A DNA stretch of 64,000 bases from Bacteroidota bacterium (GTDB lineage: Bacteria > Bacteroidota > Bacteroidia > B-17B0 > Aurantibacillaceae): positions 1 through 64,000 of the forward strand of contig JAUXZS010000050.1 in assembly GCA_030692515.1 (NCBI GenBank), given 5' to 3'. The notes below the pieces were generated by a model. That model was not told where the DNA came from and did no database searches. It saw only the letters and a list, made by a program, of their open reading frames with translations. Made by a program: the position numbers and the translations under genes. Of this stretch, positions 26,667-34,298 are shown piece by piece; the first letter of the stretch is position 1, and every line of letters begins with the position of its first letter.

Positions 26667-28781
26667 TTATTTTTCAATTAAAAGTTCTGTTTCTCTATAT
26701 TTTATAACATTTGAAACGAATGAAGTTGCTTGCGTAAAGTATTTTTCGGCAAAAATTTCACTAGGTTCATTTTTGTTTATCTGTAAAATAAGTTCACTAA
26801 AGGATGTATTTAATTTTATTAGATCACTTTGAATAAAAACTTTATCAAAATCATTTATTACACTATGTTGCGTGTTCACATGAATTTGTTTATCTAATAA
26901 CAAACCTTTCGCAGCATTTATAAATGCCGCATACGAGAAGTAGATACTATCACCCCATTGTTTATTTTCAAAAGCTTCAGCGCTATACGCTAATTTTTCT
27001 TCTGCTTCAAAAAATAAAGTTGCTACTAAATCAATTACAACTCCGGCACATTCACCAACACCAATTGCAGTAGCAAATTTTTCTTCTTGCCCCCAATCAA
27101 TTAATTCATCAGCAGATAAGGTGCTATTATCTGCAATCGGTTTTAATAATTGATAGAAATAATCTTTTCCTTGTTTATCGTAATAAGAATTAAAATATTC
27201 TCCTTCAACTGCATTTTTTTCGAAATCTTTAAATAATGTCCTTAACACATCCGGCGCTCGTTTACTAGCAACTTTAATTACTTTATCAGAAATTCTTCCT
27301 TCGCCATTGCCTATTGTACCTCCACCTAACAATACTTGAAGCGCTGGAACAACAGTGGTGCCAACTTTAAATGAACTTCCGTGAAAACCAATTTGAGCTA
27401 GACCATGCTGACCACAAGAATTCATACAGCCACTTATTTTTATTTTTATGTCGTGGTTGTAAATTAAGTCAGGAAACTCTGAATAAATTACTTCCTCTAG
27501 GGCCACCGAAATTTGAGTGCTATTTGAAATTGCTAAATTACAAGTGTCAGTTCCTGGGCAAGCTGTTATATCGCCAACTGAATCGAAGCCAGGAGTTGCC
27601 AGATTAATTTTTTCAAGTTCACTAAATATTAATGGCAGCTCTTCCTGTGACAAGTTTCTCAATAAGAATCCTTGGTTAATAGTAACTCGAATATCATCCT
27701 TATCTGCATATTTAGTAATGATAGATGCAAATTTTCTTGTATTCGTGCTTGAAATATTTCCTAATTGAATTTTTACATATACTGCAAAAAGGTCTTTTTG
27801 TTTTTGTTTGAACGTATTTGTTTTTAACCAAATTTGATATTTGCTTTCATCTATTACAGGTTTTTCTGAATTTAAAAACGAACGAAAAGTTGTTGGAGTT
27901 TTATTTTCGGTATCAATTTTAAATGTTTTTACTAAAAGTGATTTTTCCTCTTCTTTCACTAAATTTAAAAATGCATCTAAACCAATCTTATTAATGAGAT
28001 ATTTTAATCTTGCCTTATTGCGACTTGCTCTTTCTCCGTGCCTATCAAACACACGCAATGTAGCTTCTACAAAAGGAATAAGTTTATCCTCATGTAAAAA
28101 TTCAAAAGCTGTTTGTGCTAAAAATGGCTGCGCACCTAAACCACCGCCTATTAAAACTTTAAAACCAATTTGGTTGTTTTCAATTTTTGGAATAAAACCC
28201 AAATCATGAATATAGGTTAGCGCAGTATCTTTTTCATTGTTAGAAAAAGCCATTTTTATTTTCCTTCCCATTTCCTGGCAAAAAGGTTTTCGCAAAAAAT
28301 ACGTAAACAATGCATGAGCATAAGGCGAAACATCAAAAAGTTCGTTTGGATCTATTCCTGCTTCTGGCGAAGCTGTAATATTTCTTACAGTATTACCACA
28401 AGCTTCACGTAAGGTAATGTCCTCTTGTTCTAACTTCGCCCATAATTCCGGAGTCCTATCTAAACTTACATGGTGTATTTGTATATCCTGACGCGTTGTT
28501 AAATGTAAATTCCCATTTGAGTATTCATCACTAATATCAGCAATGCGTAATAATTGTTTTACGCTTAATTTTCCAAACGGTAATTTTATACGGATCATTT
28601 GAACACCTTGCTGACGCTGGCCATATACACCACGAGCTAGACGAAGGCTACGAAACTTTTCTTCATGTATTTTTCCTTCCTTAAAAGCACGAATTTTTTG
28701 GTCAAGATCAATGATGTCTTTTTCAATTAAAACTTTTGATGAAGAATTTATTTGTTCTAATTCTGTTCTAAAACTTTGCAT
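26667..28781 (-). CDS. Sulfite reductase, ferredoxin-type siroheme/[4Fe-4S] enzyme with C-terminal extension
   Basis: It reduces sulfite to sulfide (or possibly nitrite to ammonia). The 704-residue product has the two-fold nitrite/sulfite reductase ferredoxin-like halves, with TTRQDIQIHHV and the cluster ligands C-x5-C (CPGTDTC, about 408) and C-x3-C (GCMNSCG, about 450). Beyond about residue 560 there is a helical extension of some 140 residues similar to HEPN-like tails seen on Bacteroidota homologues. The surrounding sulfur genes favour sulfite as substrate. The flavoprotein at 22538-23548 is a likely electron donor. Confidence 0.9.
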   Translation of the reverse strand: MQSFRTELEQINSSSKVLIEKDIIDLDQKIRAFKEGKIHEEKFRSLRLARGVYGQRQQGVQMIRIKLPFGKLSVKQLLRIADISDEYSNGNLHLTTRQDIQIHHVSLDRTPELWAKLEQEDITLREACGNTVRNITASPEAGIDPNELFDVSPYAHALFTYFLRKPFCQEMGRKIKMAFSNNEKDTALTYIHDLGFIPKIENNQIGFKVLIGGGLGAQPFLAQTAFEFLHEDKLIPFVEATLRVFDRHGERASRNKARLKYLINKIGLDAFLNLVKEEEKSLLVKTFKIDTENKTPTTFRSFLNSEKPVIDESKYQIWLKTNTFKQKQKDLFAVYVKIQLGNISSTNTRKFASIITKYADKDDIRVTINQGFLLRNLSQEELPLIFSELEKINLATPGFDSVGDITACPGTDTCNLAISNSTQISVALEEVIYSEFPDLIYNHDIKIKISGCMNSCGQHGLAQIGFHGSSFKVGTTVVPALQVLLGGGTIGNGEGRISDKVIKVASKRAPDVLRTLFKDFEKNAVEGEYFNSYYDKQGKDYFYQLLKPIADNSTLSADELIDWGQEEKFATAIGVGECAGVVIDLVATLFFEAEEKLAYSAEAFENKQWGDSIYFSYAAFINAAKGLLLDKQIHVNTQHSVINDFDKVFIQSDLIKLNTSFSELILQINKNEPSEIFAEKYFTQATSFVSNVIKYRETELLIEK

Positions 28782-28786
28782 AATTA

Positions 28787-29659
28787 TTATTTTGTGGCAT
28801 TATATAATTGATACCAATCTTCGTTCGTTAATTTTATAGAAAAAGCAGTTGCGGCATTTTTTATCCGCTTTTTATCAGGACTTCCAATAATTGGAATGGC
28901 ACCTAATTTATGTAACCAGGCAACTGCCGCTTGCTCAATGTTGATGTTATATTTTTTAGCAACTACGGTTAGCGCTTTTCTAACTTTAACGGCTTTTTTA
29001 TCATTACCACTAAGGATCCTGCCGCCAGCTAATGGAGCGTAGGCCATAGGCTTACTGTATTGTTCTTTAATAAAGTCTAGTCTCCCGTCATCAATAGCTG
29101 ATGTTTGCAATAAATTCAATTCAATGTGGTTGGTAATTATTGGTTGAGGCAATAAAGAAGCCAATAAACGGTGCTGAAATACATTGAAGTTTGATACTCC
29201 GATGAATTTAATTTTTCCGCTTAACAAAAGCTTTGTTAACGCAGAGGCAGTTTCTTCCACATTATATAGTGGGTCGTAATGTTCCAATAAAAAAATATCG
29301 ATGTAATCCGTTTTTAATCTTTTTAGAGAATCGTTTACGCTTTTGGTAATGTGTTGTGCGCTTAAATCGTAATATTCATTTTTTTTGTTTGATGATTTTC
29401 TTATTCCTGCTTTTGTAGAAATTATAACATCTTCTCTCTTTATAGAACTTGAATATATTGCCTTTCCAAATAATTCTTCAATTCTTCCTTCTGAATAATT
29501 ATCACTATGATCAAATGTATTTACGCCTAATTCTAAATTGTAGTTTATTATTTCTTCTATTTTCTTTTGATTTGCTAAAGCTGCTGTTGTATATCTCCAG
29601 AATCCATAAATTGCTGCTGATACTTCTGGTCCTGATTCGCTGATATATATTTTTTCCAT
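28787..29659 (-). CDS. Aldo/keto reductase
   Basis: The 290-residue TIM-barrel oxidoreductase keeps the family tetrad: Asp and Tyr in NTFDHSDNYSEG, Lys in ISTKAG and His in LLEHYDP. The NADP-binding GSPDKKRI lies near the C-terminus. It is the first structural gene after the Cys/Met attenuator, 5 bases before sulfite reductase, so it is coexpressed with sulfate assimilation. Its substrate is unknown and the link to sulfur is unexplained. Confidence 0.88.
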   Translation of the reverse strand: MEKIYISESGPEVSAAIYGFWRYTTAALANQKKIEEIINYNLELGVNTFDHSDNYSEGRIEELFGKAIYSSSIKREDVIISTKAGIRKSSNKKNEYYDLSAQHITKSVNDSLKRLKTDYIDIFLLEHYDPLYNVEETASALTKLLLSGKIKFIGVSNFNVFQHRLLASLLPQPIITNHIELNLLQTSAIDDGRLDFIKEQYSKPMAYAPLAGGRILSGNDKKAVKVRKALTVVAKKYNINIEQAAVAWLHKLGAIPIIGSPDKKRIKNAATAFSIKLTNEDWYQLYNATK

Positions 29660-29693
29660 GATAATGCGTTTTAATTTTTTAGGCTTATTGATT

Positions 29694-29729
29694 TAAAAAA
29701 AAATGCCCCACCGTATTAACGGAGGGGCA
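29694..29729 (-). terminator. Attenuator terminator of the sulfur operon
   Basis: On the minus strand TGCCCCTCCGT (29719-29729) pairs with ACGGTGGGGCA (29704-29714) with a single mismatch and a 4-base loop. A tract of about ten T residues follows. It lies between the Cys/Met leader ORF and the aldo/keto reductase gene, where it would stop transcription unless the competing antiterminator forms. Confidence 0.92.
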
Positions 29730-29758
29730 CATATTGAGGGTCAATATTCTTCCGTTAA
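29716..29758 (-). promoter_or_regulatory. Antiterminator pairing overlapping the leader stop codon
   Basis: TTAACGGA (29751-29758), which contains the leader stop codon, pairs perfectly over 8 bases with TCCGTTAA (29716-29723) in the 5' arm and loop of the terminator. The loop encloses a nested hairpin ATATTGA/TCAATAT (7 pairs, 3-base loop CCC). A ribosome stalled on the first Cys codons would leave TTAACGGA exposed, and a ribosome at the stop would hide it. This matches classical amino-acid attenuation. Confidence 0.8.
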
Positions 29759-29832
29759 CAACATCGTTGCATCATCCAACAACACATCATGTTGTTTGAG
29801 AATTTAGTCTTATGGTTAGAATACTTTTTCAT
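29755..29832 (-). CDS. Cys/Met-rich leader peptide of the sulfur assimilation operon
   Basis: A 25-residue ORF ends N-N-M-M-C-C-W-M-M-Q-R-C-C. Four Cys, four Met and one Trp codons fall within the last eleven. It begins only about 10 bases after the promoter -7 element, so the transcript may be nearly leaderless. It is followed by an antiterminator and a strong terminator, so it probably senses charged tRNA-Cys and perhaps tRNA-Met. No longer ORF explains this stretch. Confidence 0.88.
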   Translation of the reverse strand: MKKYSNHKTKFSNNMMCCWMMQRCC

Positions 29833-29841
29833 TTTCGTGTG

Positions 29842-29873
29842 CAAATTAATGCACTTTATTTTTATTATCCAAA
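29842..29873 (-). promoter_or_regulatory. Candidate promoter of the sulfur operon leader
   Basis: On the minus strand TTTG (29870-29873), 20 bases, and TTAATTTG (29842-29849) match the element words and spacing of the his leader promoter. A 12-base perfect palindrome, CTATTATAATAG at 29904-29915, lies about 30 bases upstream and could bind the neighbouring Rrf2 regulator, but it is AT-rich and may be chance. Confidence 0.65.
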
Positions 29874-29941
29874 TAAAAATTAAACTTTTTTTCTTATATC
29901 ATACTATTATAATAGGAGATAAATCTTTGAAAGTCTTATAA

Positions 29942-30391
29942 TTAATGAGTTTTTGTTTTTTTCTTTAGCTTATTTTCTCTTAAAATAATATCCGATAAAC
30001 TTGTTTTGGATAATATTTTAATGCTTGCCTCTCTCACTTCAAGTACAACATTTCTTAGTCCACAAATCTCTTCATTCACACATTCTAAGCAAGGTTCATA
30101 AAAATTGAGACTCACGCAAGGTAGCAATGCTATTGGTCCTCCAGTTGAACGGATTACATTGCTTAACATTATTTCTTCGGGATGTTTAGCAAGTAAATAG
30201 CCCCCGGTTGCGCCCATTTTGCTTTTAACAAACCCTTCATTTTTTAATTCTAATAAAATGGTTTCTAAAAATTTTCTCGGTAAATTTTCCGATAAGGCGA
30301 TCTCTGAGGTTTTTAAAGTTTTCTGATCTGGGTATACTTTCGCCAATGATATCAATGCTTTTATGGCATATTTTGTTTTTTTCTGGAGCAT
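29942..30391 (-). CDS. Rrf2 family transcriptional regulator
   Basis: The ATG at 30389-30391 gives 149 residues starting MLQKKTKYAIKALISLAK; an upstream TTG extension of 7 codons is unlikely. The N-terminal winged helix-turn-helix with KMGATGGYLLAKHPEEI is typical of Rrf2. Four Cys cluster in LPCVSLNFYEPCLECVNEEICG (written here in parts: LPC, EPCLEC, EEICG), which could hold an Fe-S cluster as in IscR or sense thiols. Lying between the hom/metX and sulfate operons, it may regulate sulfur metabolism like the CymR member of the family. Confidence 0.9.
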   Translation of the reverse strand: MLQKKTKYAIKALISLAKVYPDQKTLKTSEIALSENLPRKFLETILLELKNEGFVKSKMGATGGYLLAKHPEEIMLSNVIRSTGGPIALLPCVSLNFYEPCLECVNEEICGLRNVVLEVREASIKILSKTSLSDIILRENKLKKKTKTH

Positions 30392-30428
30392 ATTTGCGAT
30401 TTTAATTTTCAAATATACTGCTAAATTA

Positions 30429-30459
30429 GTAGGAGTTAAAAAATAATTTCAACTCCTAC
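30429..30459. promoter_or_regulatory. Inverted repeat upstream of the Rrf2 gene
   Basis: GTAGGAGTT (30429-30437) and AACTCCTAC (30451-30459) form a perfect 9-base inverted repeat with a 13-base spacer in the gap between peroxiredoxin and Rrf2 genes. No T-run follows on either strand, so it is not a standard terminator. It may be an operator for the regulator or a transcript-processing hairpin. Confidence 0.45.
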
Positions 30460-30472
30460 ACATTATTTGGAT

Positions 30473-31108
30473 TTAAAGATTTGGTTGTGGTGTAATTCTT
30501 AAGTAAGGTTTAATTTCTTTAAATCCTTTAGGAAATTTTGCAGGAATATCTTCTGTTTTTATTGCAGGAATAACCACAACGTCTTCACCTTGTTTCCAAT
30601 TTGCAGGGGTGGCCACGCTGAAGTTTGCTGTTAATTGCAATGAATCAATTACACGAAGTATTTCATCAAAATTTCTTCCAGTTGAAGCAGGGTAGGTTAT
30701 TAATAATTTAACCTTTTTATCTGGACTAATAATTACTACAGATCTTACAGTAAACTTATCGCTAGCATTTGGGTGAACAAAATCATATAGTTTTGATACC
30801 TCAAATGTTGGGTCGGCAATGATTGGATAATTTACAGTTGTGTTTTGCGTTTCATTAATATCTTTTATCCACTTTAAATGCGATTCAACCGGATCAACGC
30901 TTAGTGCAATTACTTTCACTCCGCGTTTATCAAACTCTGATTTTAACTTTGCAACTGTACCAAGTTCTGTAGTACAAACCGGGGTAAAGTCGGCTGGGTG
31001 CGAAAATAGAATTCCCCAATTGTTTCCTAAATATTCGTGAAAGTTAATTTTTCCTTCGCTTGATTCTGCTACAAAGTCTGGCGCGTTATCTCCTAATCTA
31101 ATTGACAT
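30473..31108 (-). CDS. 1-Cys (Prx6-type) peroxiredoxin
   Basis: The 211-residue peroxiredoxin carries the peroxidatic Cys in SHPADFTPVCTTELG. The long C-terminal region with PATPANWKQGEDVVVIP and YLRITPQP is typical of the Prx6 group, where a resolving Cys is usually absent; no second conserved Cys is seen. It reduces hydrogen peroxide or alkyl peroxides. It lies 9 bases after hom, so it appears cotranscribed with methionine genes. Confidence 0.92.
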   Translation of the reverse strand: MSIRLGDNAPDFVAESSEGKINFHEYLGNNWGILFSHPADFTPVCTTELGTVAKLKSEFDKRGVKVIALSVDPVESHLKWIKDINETQNTTVNYPIIADPTFEVSKLYDFVHPNASDKFTVRSVVIISPDKKVKLLITYPASTGRNFDEILRVIDSLQLTANFSVATPANWKQGEDVVVIPAIKTEDIPAKFPKGFKEIKPYLRITPQPNL

Positions 31109-31117
31109 AATGTTTTT

Positions 31118-32371
31118 TTAATTATTGATTAATACTTTTTCTTTAATTTCTATTTTATTTGTTTTTTTAGTATTCAGGCTAATTTTATCAGTTACCAAAG
31201 AAATGAATAATTTGTTTTTTAAGATATAGTCACGATTGGTTAATAGTGTTTGGAGATTTACTTTTCCAACAATATAATTATAGTCGCCACTGTTGTACTT
31301 TTCTGTAATCTCATCGAAAGTTATTTTTTCAATATCAGATTTTGAATTGTATCTGAAGTACACTTCTATAAAAACATCGTTAGTAAAATCAGACGCGTGC
31401 TTTTGAATATGTTTTTTAAATTCATATTTATAGCCGTGAGATAAAGCTGAAATGTCTGAAAGTACAGCCGCTCCAGTAGGATAACTACCTGCGCCTCTAC
31501 CTTGTAAAAATTGCTCACCCGAAAATTTACCTTCAACAATAACACCATTAAATTCATTTTCCACATTGTAAAGTTGATTGGTTTCTTTTACAAAACTTGG
31601 AGCAACTATAATGCCAACTTTATTATTTTCTAAACGCTGAATAACAGGAGTTAGTTTTATTTTGTATCCTTTTTCTGATGCATATTTTATATCGTTTTCG
31701 TGTAAGGTAGTAATGCCAATATTAAAAACATCTTCTGGTTTTATTATTAATCCAAATGCATGTAATGCAATTATTATCGCTTTAAATTTCGGATCAAACC
31801 CTTCAACATCATTTGTAGGGTCACTTTCTGCAAAACCTTTTTCTTGAGCTTGTTTTAAGGCAACAGGGTACGATAATTTTTCGTTAATGGTTTTTGTTAA
31901 GATATAATTTGTTGTTCCGTTAAATATACCAGATACTTTTTCTAATTCTTCATTATCAAAATATTCTTCAAGCGTTCTGATAATTGGAATACTGCCACCA
32001 GCTGATGCTTCATATAATAGAGAAACGTTATTTTTTTGTTGAAGATCGTATAACTCTTCTAAGTGAATGGCTAACATTTTTTTGTTTGCTGTTACAACGT
32101 GCTTTCCTTTTTTTAAGGCTTCACTAACAATATTAAAGGCCTCATCTGCATCATCAATTAATTCAACAATCACATCAATTTCAGGATCATTTAAAATAAC
32201 TGATTTGTCAAACGTAATAAGGTCTTTTGAGACACTTCTGTCTTTAGTTTTATCTTTCACTGCAATTTTTACAATATCTGCTTTAAAGCCCGTGCTGTTG
32301 TTTAACACATAGTATAAACCCTGGCCAACACAACCAAATCCGAATAATCCTATTTTTAATTTCTTTGCCAT
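31118..32371 (-). CDS. hom: Homoserine dehydrogenase
   Basis: It reduces aspartate semialdehyde to homoserine, the precursor of methionine and threonine. The 417-residue monofunctional enzyme begins LKIGLFGFGCVGQGLY (NAD(P) loop). It has VTANKKMLA, the catalytic EASAGGSIPIIRTL and the signature NGTTNYIL, then ESDPTNDVEGFDPKFKA. A C-terminal tail of about 90 residues occupies the place of an ACT domain but is not clearly one. It follows metX in the same unit. Confidence 0.94.
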   Translation of the reverse strand: MAKKLKIGLFGFGCVGQGLYYVLNNSTGFKADIVKIAVKDKTKDRSVSKDLITFDKSVILNDPEIDVIVELIDDADEAFNIVSEALKKGKHVVTANKKMLAIHLEELYDLQQKNNVSLLYEASAGGSIPIIRTLEEYFDNEELEKVSGIFNGTTNYILTKTINEKLSYPVALKQAQEKGFAESDPTNDVEGFDPKFKAIIIALHAFGLIIKPEDVFNIGITTLHENDIKYASEKGYKIKLTPVIQRLENNKVGIIVAPSFVKETNQLYNVENEFNGVIVEGKFSGEQFLQGRGAGSYPTGAAVLSDISALSHGYKYEFKKHIQKHASDFTNDVFIEVYFRYNSKSDIEKITFDEITEKYNSGDYNYIVGKVNLQTLLTNRDYILKNKLFISLVTDKISLNTKKTNKIEIKEKVLINN

Positions 32372-32390
32372 TTTTTCTCGTTTTAATTTT

Positions 32391-33455
32391 TTAGTTATTA
32401 GTTTTTTGTAAATTAAGTTTGTCTTTTTTTGTTTTTTCTTTTTTGTAGTAATCAGAAATTACTTTTGTAAGTTTTTCTGTTTCAATTAAAAATCCGTCAT
32501 GCCCATAATCAGAATCTATTTCAGAATACGTTGCATTAGCAATATGTTTTGCTAAATATTTTTGTTCAGTTGTTGGAAACAAAATATCTGTAGCAACTCC
32601 AATAACCAATGTGTTTGCCTTTATTAATTTTAAAGCTTGTTCTTTAGTTTCAGTTCTATTTCTTGCAACGTTGTGACTATCCATAGCATCCAACAAACGC
32701 ACATATGAATAAGCGTTAAAACGATTCACTAATTTTTCGCCTTGGTAACGTTGATAAGAAGCAGAAGCATAATTAGTTGTTTTATTGTAGTTCTCATCTT
32801 TTTGTGTGTTATCATAAGCAGAGTATCCTCTGTAACTTAATAAGGCAATACTTCTTGCGGCTGATAATCCTTTTTTAGCTGCATCTTCTGTATTTGAATA
32901 ATACGTTCTATCAGCTTTAATGGCTAAACGTTGCGATTCGTTAAATGCAATTCCCCATGGAGAATGTTGCGCATTGGTCGCAATTAAAATTAAATTTTCA
33001 GTTAATGCCTTATTTTCTAATGCCCATTCCATTGCAATTTGTCCACCTTGCGAACCACCAATGAGTGTGTGAATTTTATCAATCCCTAAATGATTTTTTA
33101 ATAGTTCAAATGAGGCAGCAATATCTTTAATTGTTATTTGCGGAAAATAATTAAACCAGGCTTCTTTAGTTTCAGAATTCAAACTTAAGGGACCTGTAGT
33201 GCCGTAACAAGAGCCTAAATTATTTGCACACACAATAAAATAATCATTTGGATTGTAAAGACTGTTTTCTCCAAACAATCCATTCCACCAATCAAAAACA
33301 TTACTGTTTGCAGTTAACGCATGACAAACCCAAACTACATTGTTGCGTTCTTTATTTATTTTACCAAATGTTTGATAGGCAATATCAATTCCTGGAAGAG
33401 ATTGACCATTTTCTAATTGAAAACGTTTTGAATATTTAAAGGTAGATAAACTCAT
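32391..33455 (-). CDS. metX: Homoserine O-acetyltransferase
   Basis: MetX activates homoserine for sulfhydrylation. The 354-residue alpha/beta hydrolase has the nucleophile elbow GGSQGGQIAMEWA, an acid in GVATDILFP and His in DYGHDGFLIE. Length and motifs are typical. Family members may be acetyl- or succinyltransferases, and this call is by overall similarity. It lies downstream of the SAM riboswitch, the Cys/Met leader and a 78-codon gene. Confidence 0.93.
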   Translation of the reverse strand: MSLSTFKYSKRFQLENGQSLPGIDIAYQTFGKINKERNNVVWVCHALTANSNVFDWWNGLFGENSLYNPNDYFIVCANNLGSCYGTTGPLSLNSETKEAWFNYFPQITIKDIAASFELLKNHLGIDKIHTLIGGSQGGQIAMEWALENKALTENLILIATNAQHSPWGIAFNESQRLAIKADRTYYSNTEDAAKKGLSAARSIALLSYRGYSAYDNTQKDENYNKTTNYASASYQRYQGEKLVNRFNAYSYVRLLDAMDSHNVARNRTETKEQALKLIKANTLVIGVATDILFPTTEQKYLAKHIANATYSEIDSDYGHDGFLIETEKLTKVISDYYKKEKTKKDKLNLQKTNN

Positions 33456-33473
33456 AGCTGTGGTTTTAAAATT

Positions 33474-33710
33474 TTAGTTATTAAATATTGTTCCAGAAAA
33501 AATGAGTTGCTTTTTTTCTTGCGAGCTTAAAAGATTTACTTCATCAACTAATCTAGTAATGTGTATAGGAATAATATTGAAAGGGAATGCGCCCCCTCTT
33601 TGTTCTATTCCAAATTCAACTTGAATTTCTAAAAAGTTGCGGTGACTTTGGTCGCCTATTAAATTTTCGCTTATTACTGTGTTTGTATATTTTGATTTAT
33701 TGTTTTTCAT
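33474..33710 (-). CDS. Small uncharacterised protein at the head of the met operon
   Basis: The 78-residue product has no recognised domain. It begins with polar residues, then has a strand-like stretch FLEIQVEFGIEQRGGAFP and a helical end VDEVNLLSSQEKKQLIF. It has no Cys and no Met apart from the initiator, which is unusual and fits a protein meant to be made when sulfur amino acids are scarce. It is the first gene after the leader ORF and lies 18 bases before metX. Confidence 0.65.
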   Translation of the reverse strand: MKNNKSKYTNTVISENLIGDQSHRNFLEIQVEFGIEQRGGAFPFNIIPIHITRLVDEVNLLSSQEKKQLIFSGTIFNN

Positions 33711-33786
33711 GATTCAAGGTTTTAATGATTTTATAAAATTGAAATTAGAGATGCTTTGATCTAATCTTAGAGCGCATCAAATATTG

Positions 33787-33833
33787 CCCTGGTTTGCCAA
33801 GGTTAATTTTTCCAATAAAAATTTGAGGAAAAA
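33787..33833 (-). promoter_or_regulatory. Hairpins after the Met/Cys leader ORF
   Basis: TTTTTCC (33827-33833 read on minus) pairs with GGAAAAA (33807-33813), 7 pairs with a 13-base loop, beginning 4 bases after the leader stop. Next CCTTGG (33797-33802) pairs with CCAGGG (33787-33792), 6 pairs around CAAA with one G-U. Neither has a strong T-run, though the second is followed by CAATATTT. They are candidates for the expression platform. Confidence 0.5.
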
Positions 33834-33837
33834 TAGC

Positions 33838-33957
33838 TTAGCACATGCAGCAACAGCAGCACATACAACAAGCCATCATTAAAAACTGAGGATTGATTAA
33901 GGTTATTGAACCCTTTAAATTTGTTTTGTTTTGTTTTTTTGATTCCGTGTGTTTCAT
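33838..33957 (-). CDS. Met/Cys-rich leader peptide downstream of a SAM riboswitch
   Basis: A 39-residue ORF starts 10 bases after the riboswitch P1 helix and ends M-M-A-C-C-M-C-C-C-C-C-M-C. Eight Cys and four Met codons fall in the last 13. The N-terminal part is Lys/Asn/Thr rich and has no Cys or Met after the start. The concentration of sulfur amino-acid codons just before metX and hom strongly suggests translation-dependent control. This is a second sensor in series with the SAM aptamer. Confidence 0.85.
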   Translation of the reverse strand: MKHTESKKQNKTNLKGSITLINPQFLMMACCMCCCCCMC

Positions 33958-33966
33958 TTTTTCTAT

Positions 33967-34102
33967 TTTTAATTTATTTTCCTCCGTTTTTCATCGGAGT
34001 AGGAGTTGGCACCTGTTTTCCAATCTCGGTTTATTGAGACTTTTAGTTGGTTGCCAGTGGGTCAGTGAGCCTATTCTCTCGCCACTTCTTAATAAATTAA
34101 AA
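33967..34102 (-). promoter_or_regulatory. SAM riboswitch, SAM-I (S-box) type
   Basis: P1 is a perfect 12-pair helix, TTTTAATTTATT (34091-34102) with AATAAATTAAAA (33967-33978). Between its arms lie the S-box core words GACCCACTGGCAACC and AGGTGCCAACTCCTAC. A P3-like hairpin (CCAA..TCTC/GAGA..TTGG) and a P4-like CTCCG/CGGAG hairpin are also present. It precedes metX and hom. Downstream there is no obvious rho-independent terminator competing with P1; instead a Met/Cys leader ORF follows at once. The exact SAM-I or SAM-I/IV subclass needs a covariance model. Confidence 0.88.
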
Positions 34103-34129
34103 CACACAATGGGTGGTTTTAATCTGCGA

Positions 34130-34162
34130 CAAATTTAATACATTTATTTTTACACTTCCAAA
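34130..34162 (-). promoter_or_regulatory. Candidate promoter of the met operon
   Basis: TTTG (34159-34162), 21 bases, then TAAATTTG (34130-34137), a perfect TAnnTTTG, lie just upstream of the riboswitch P1 arm. This fits the Bacteroidota promoter consensus and would start the transcript about 20 bases before P1. Confidence 0.7.
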
Positions 34163-34298
34163 TATATTTTAAAATAAATCAAGTTTTACCGTGTTTGTAA
34201 TGTTTTCGGCGGGAAGAATGAAAAGCTAAAACCGTATAGATTTTAACTATAGCCGAGTTTTTTTAACAAAGTTGAATTTAAATGGATGTTAAAACTCT

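Noticed and set aside
34201-34260. Possible terminator with CTATAG-type arms after miaA
   Set aside because: Only about five consecutive pairs form before a mismatch, so the evidence is too weak to list it.
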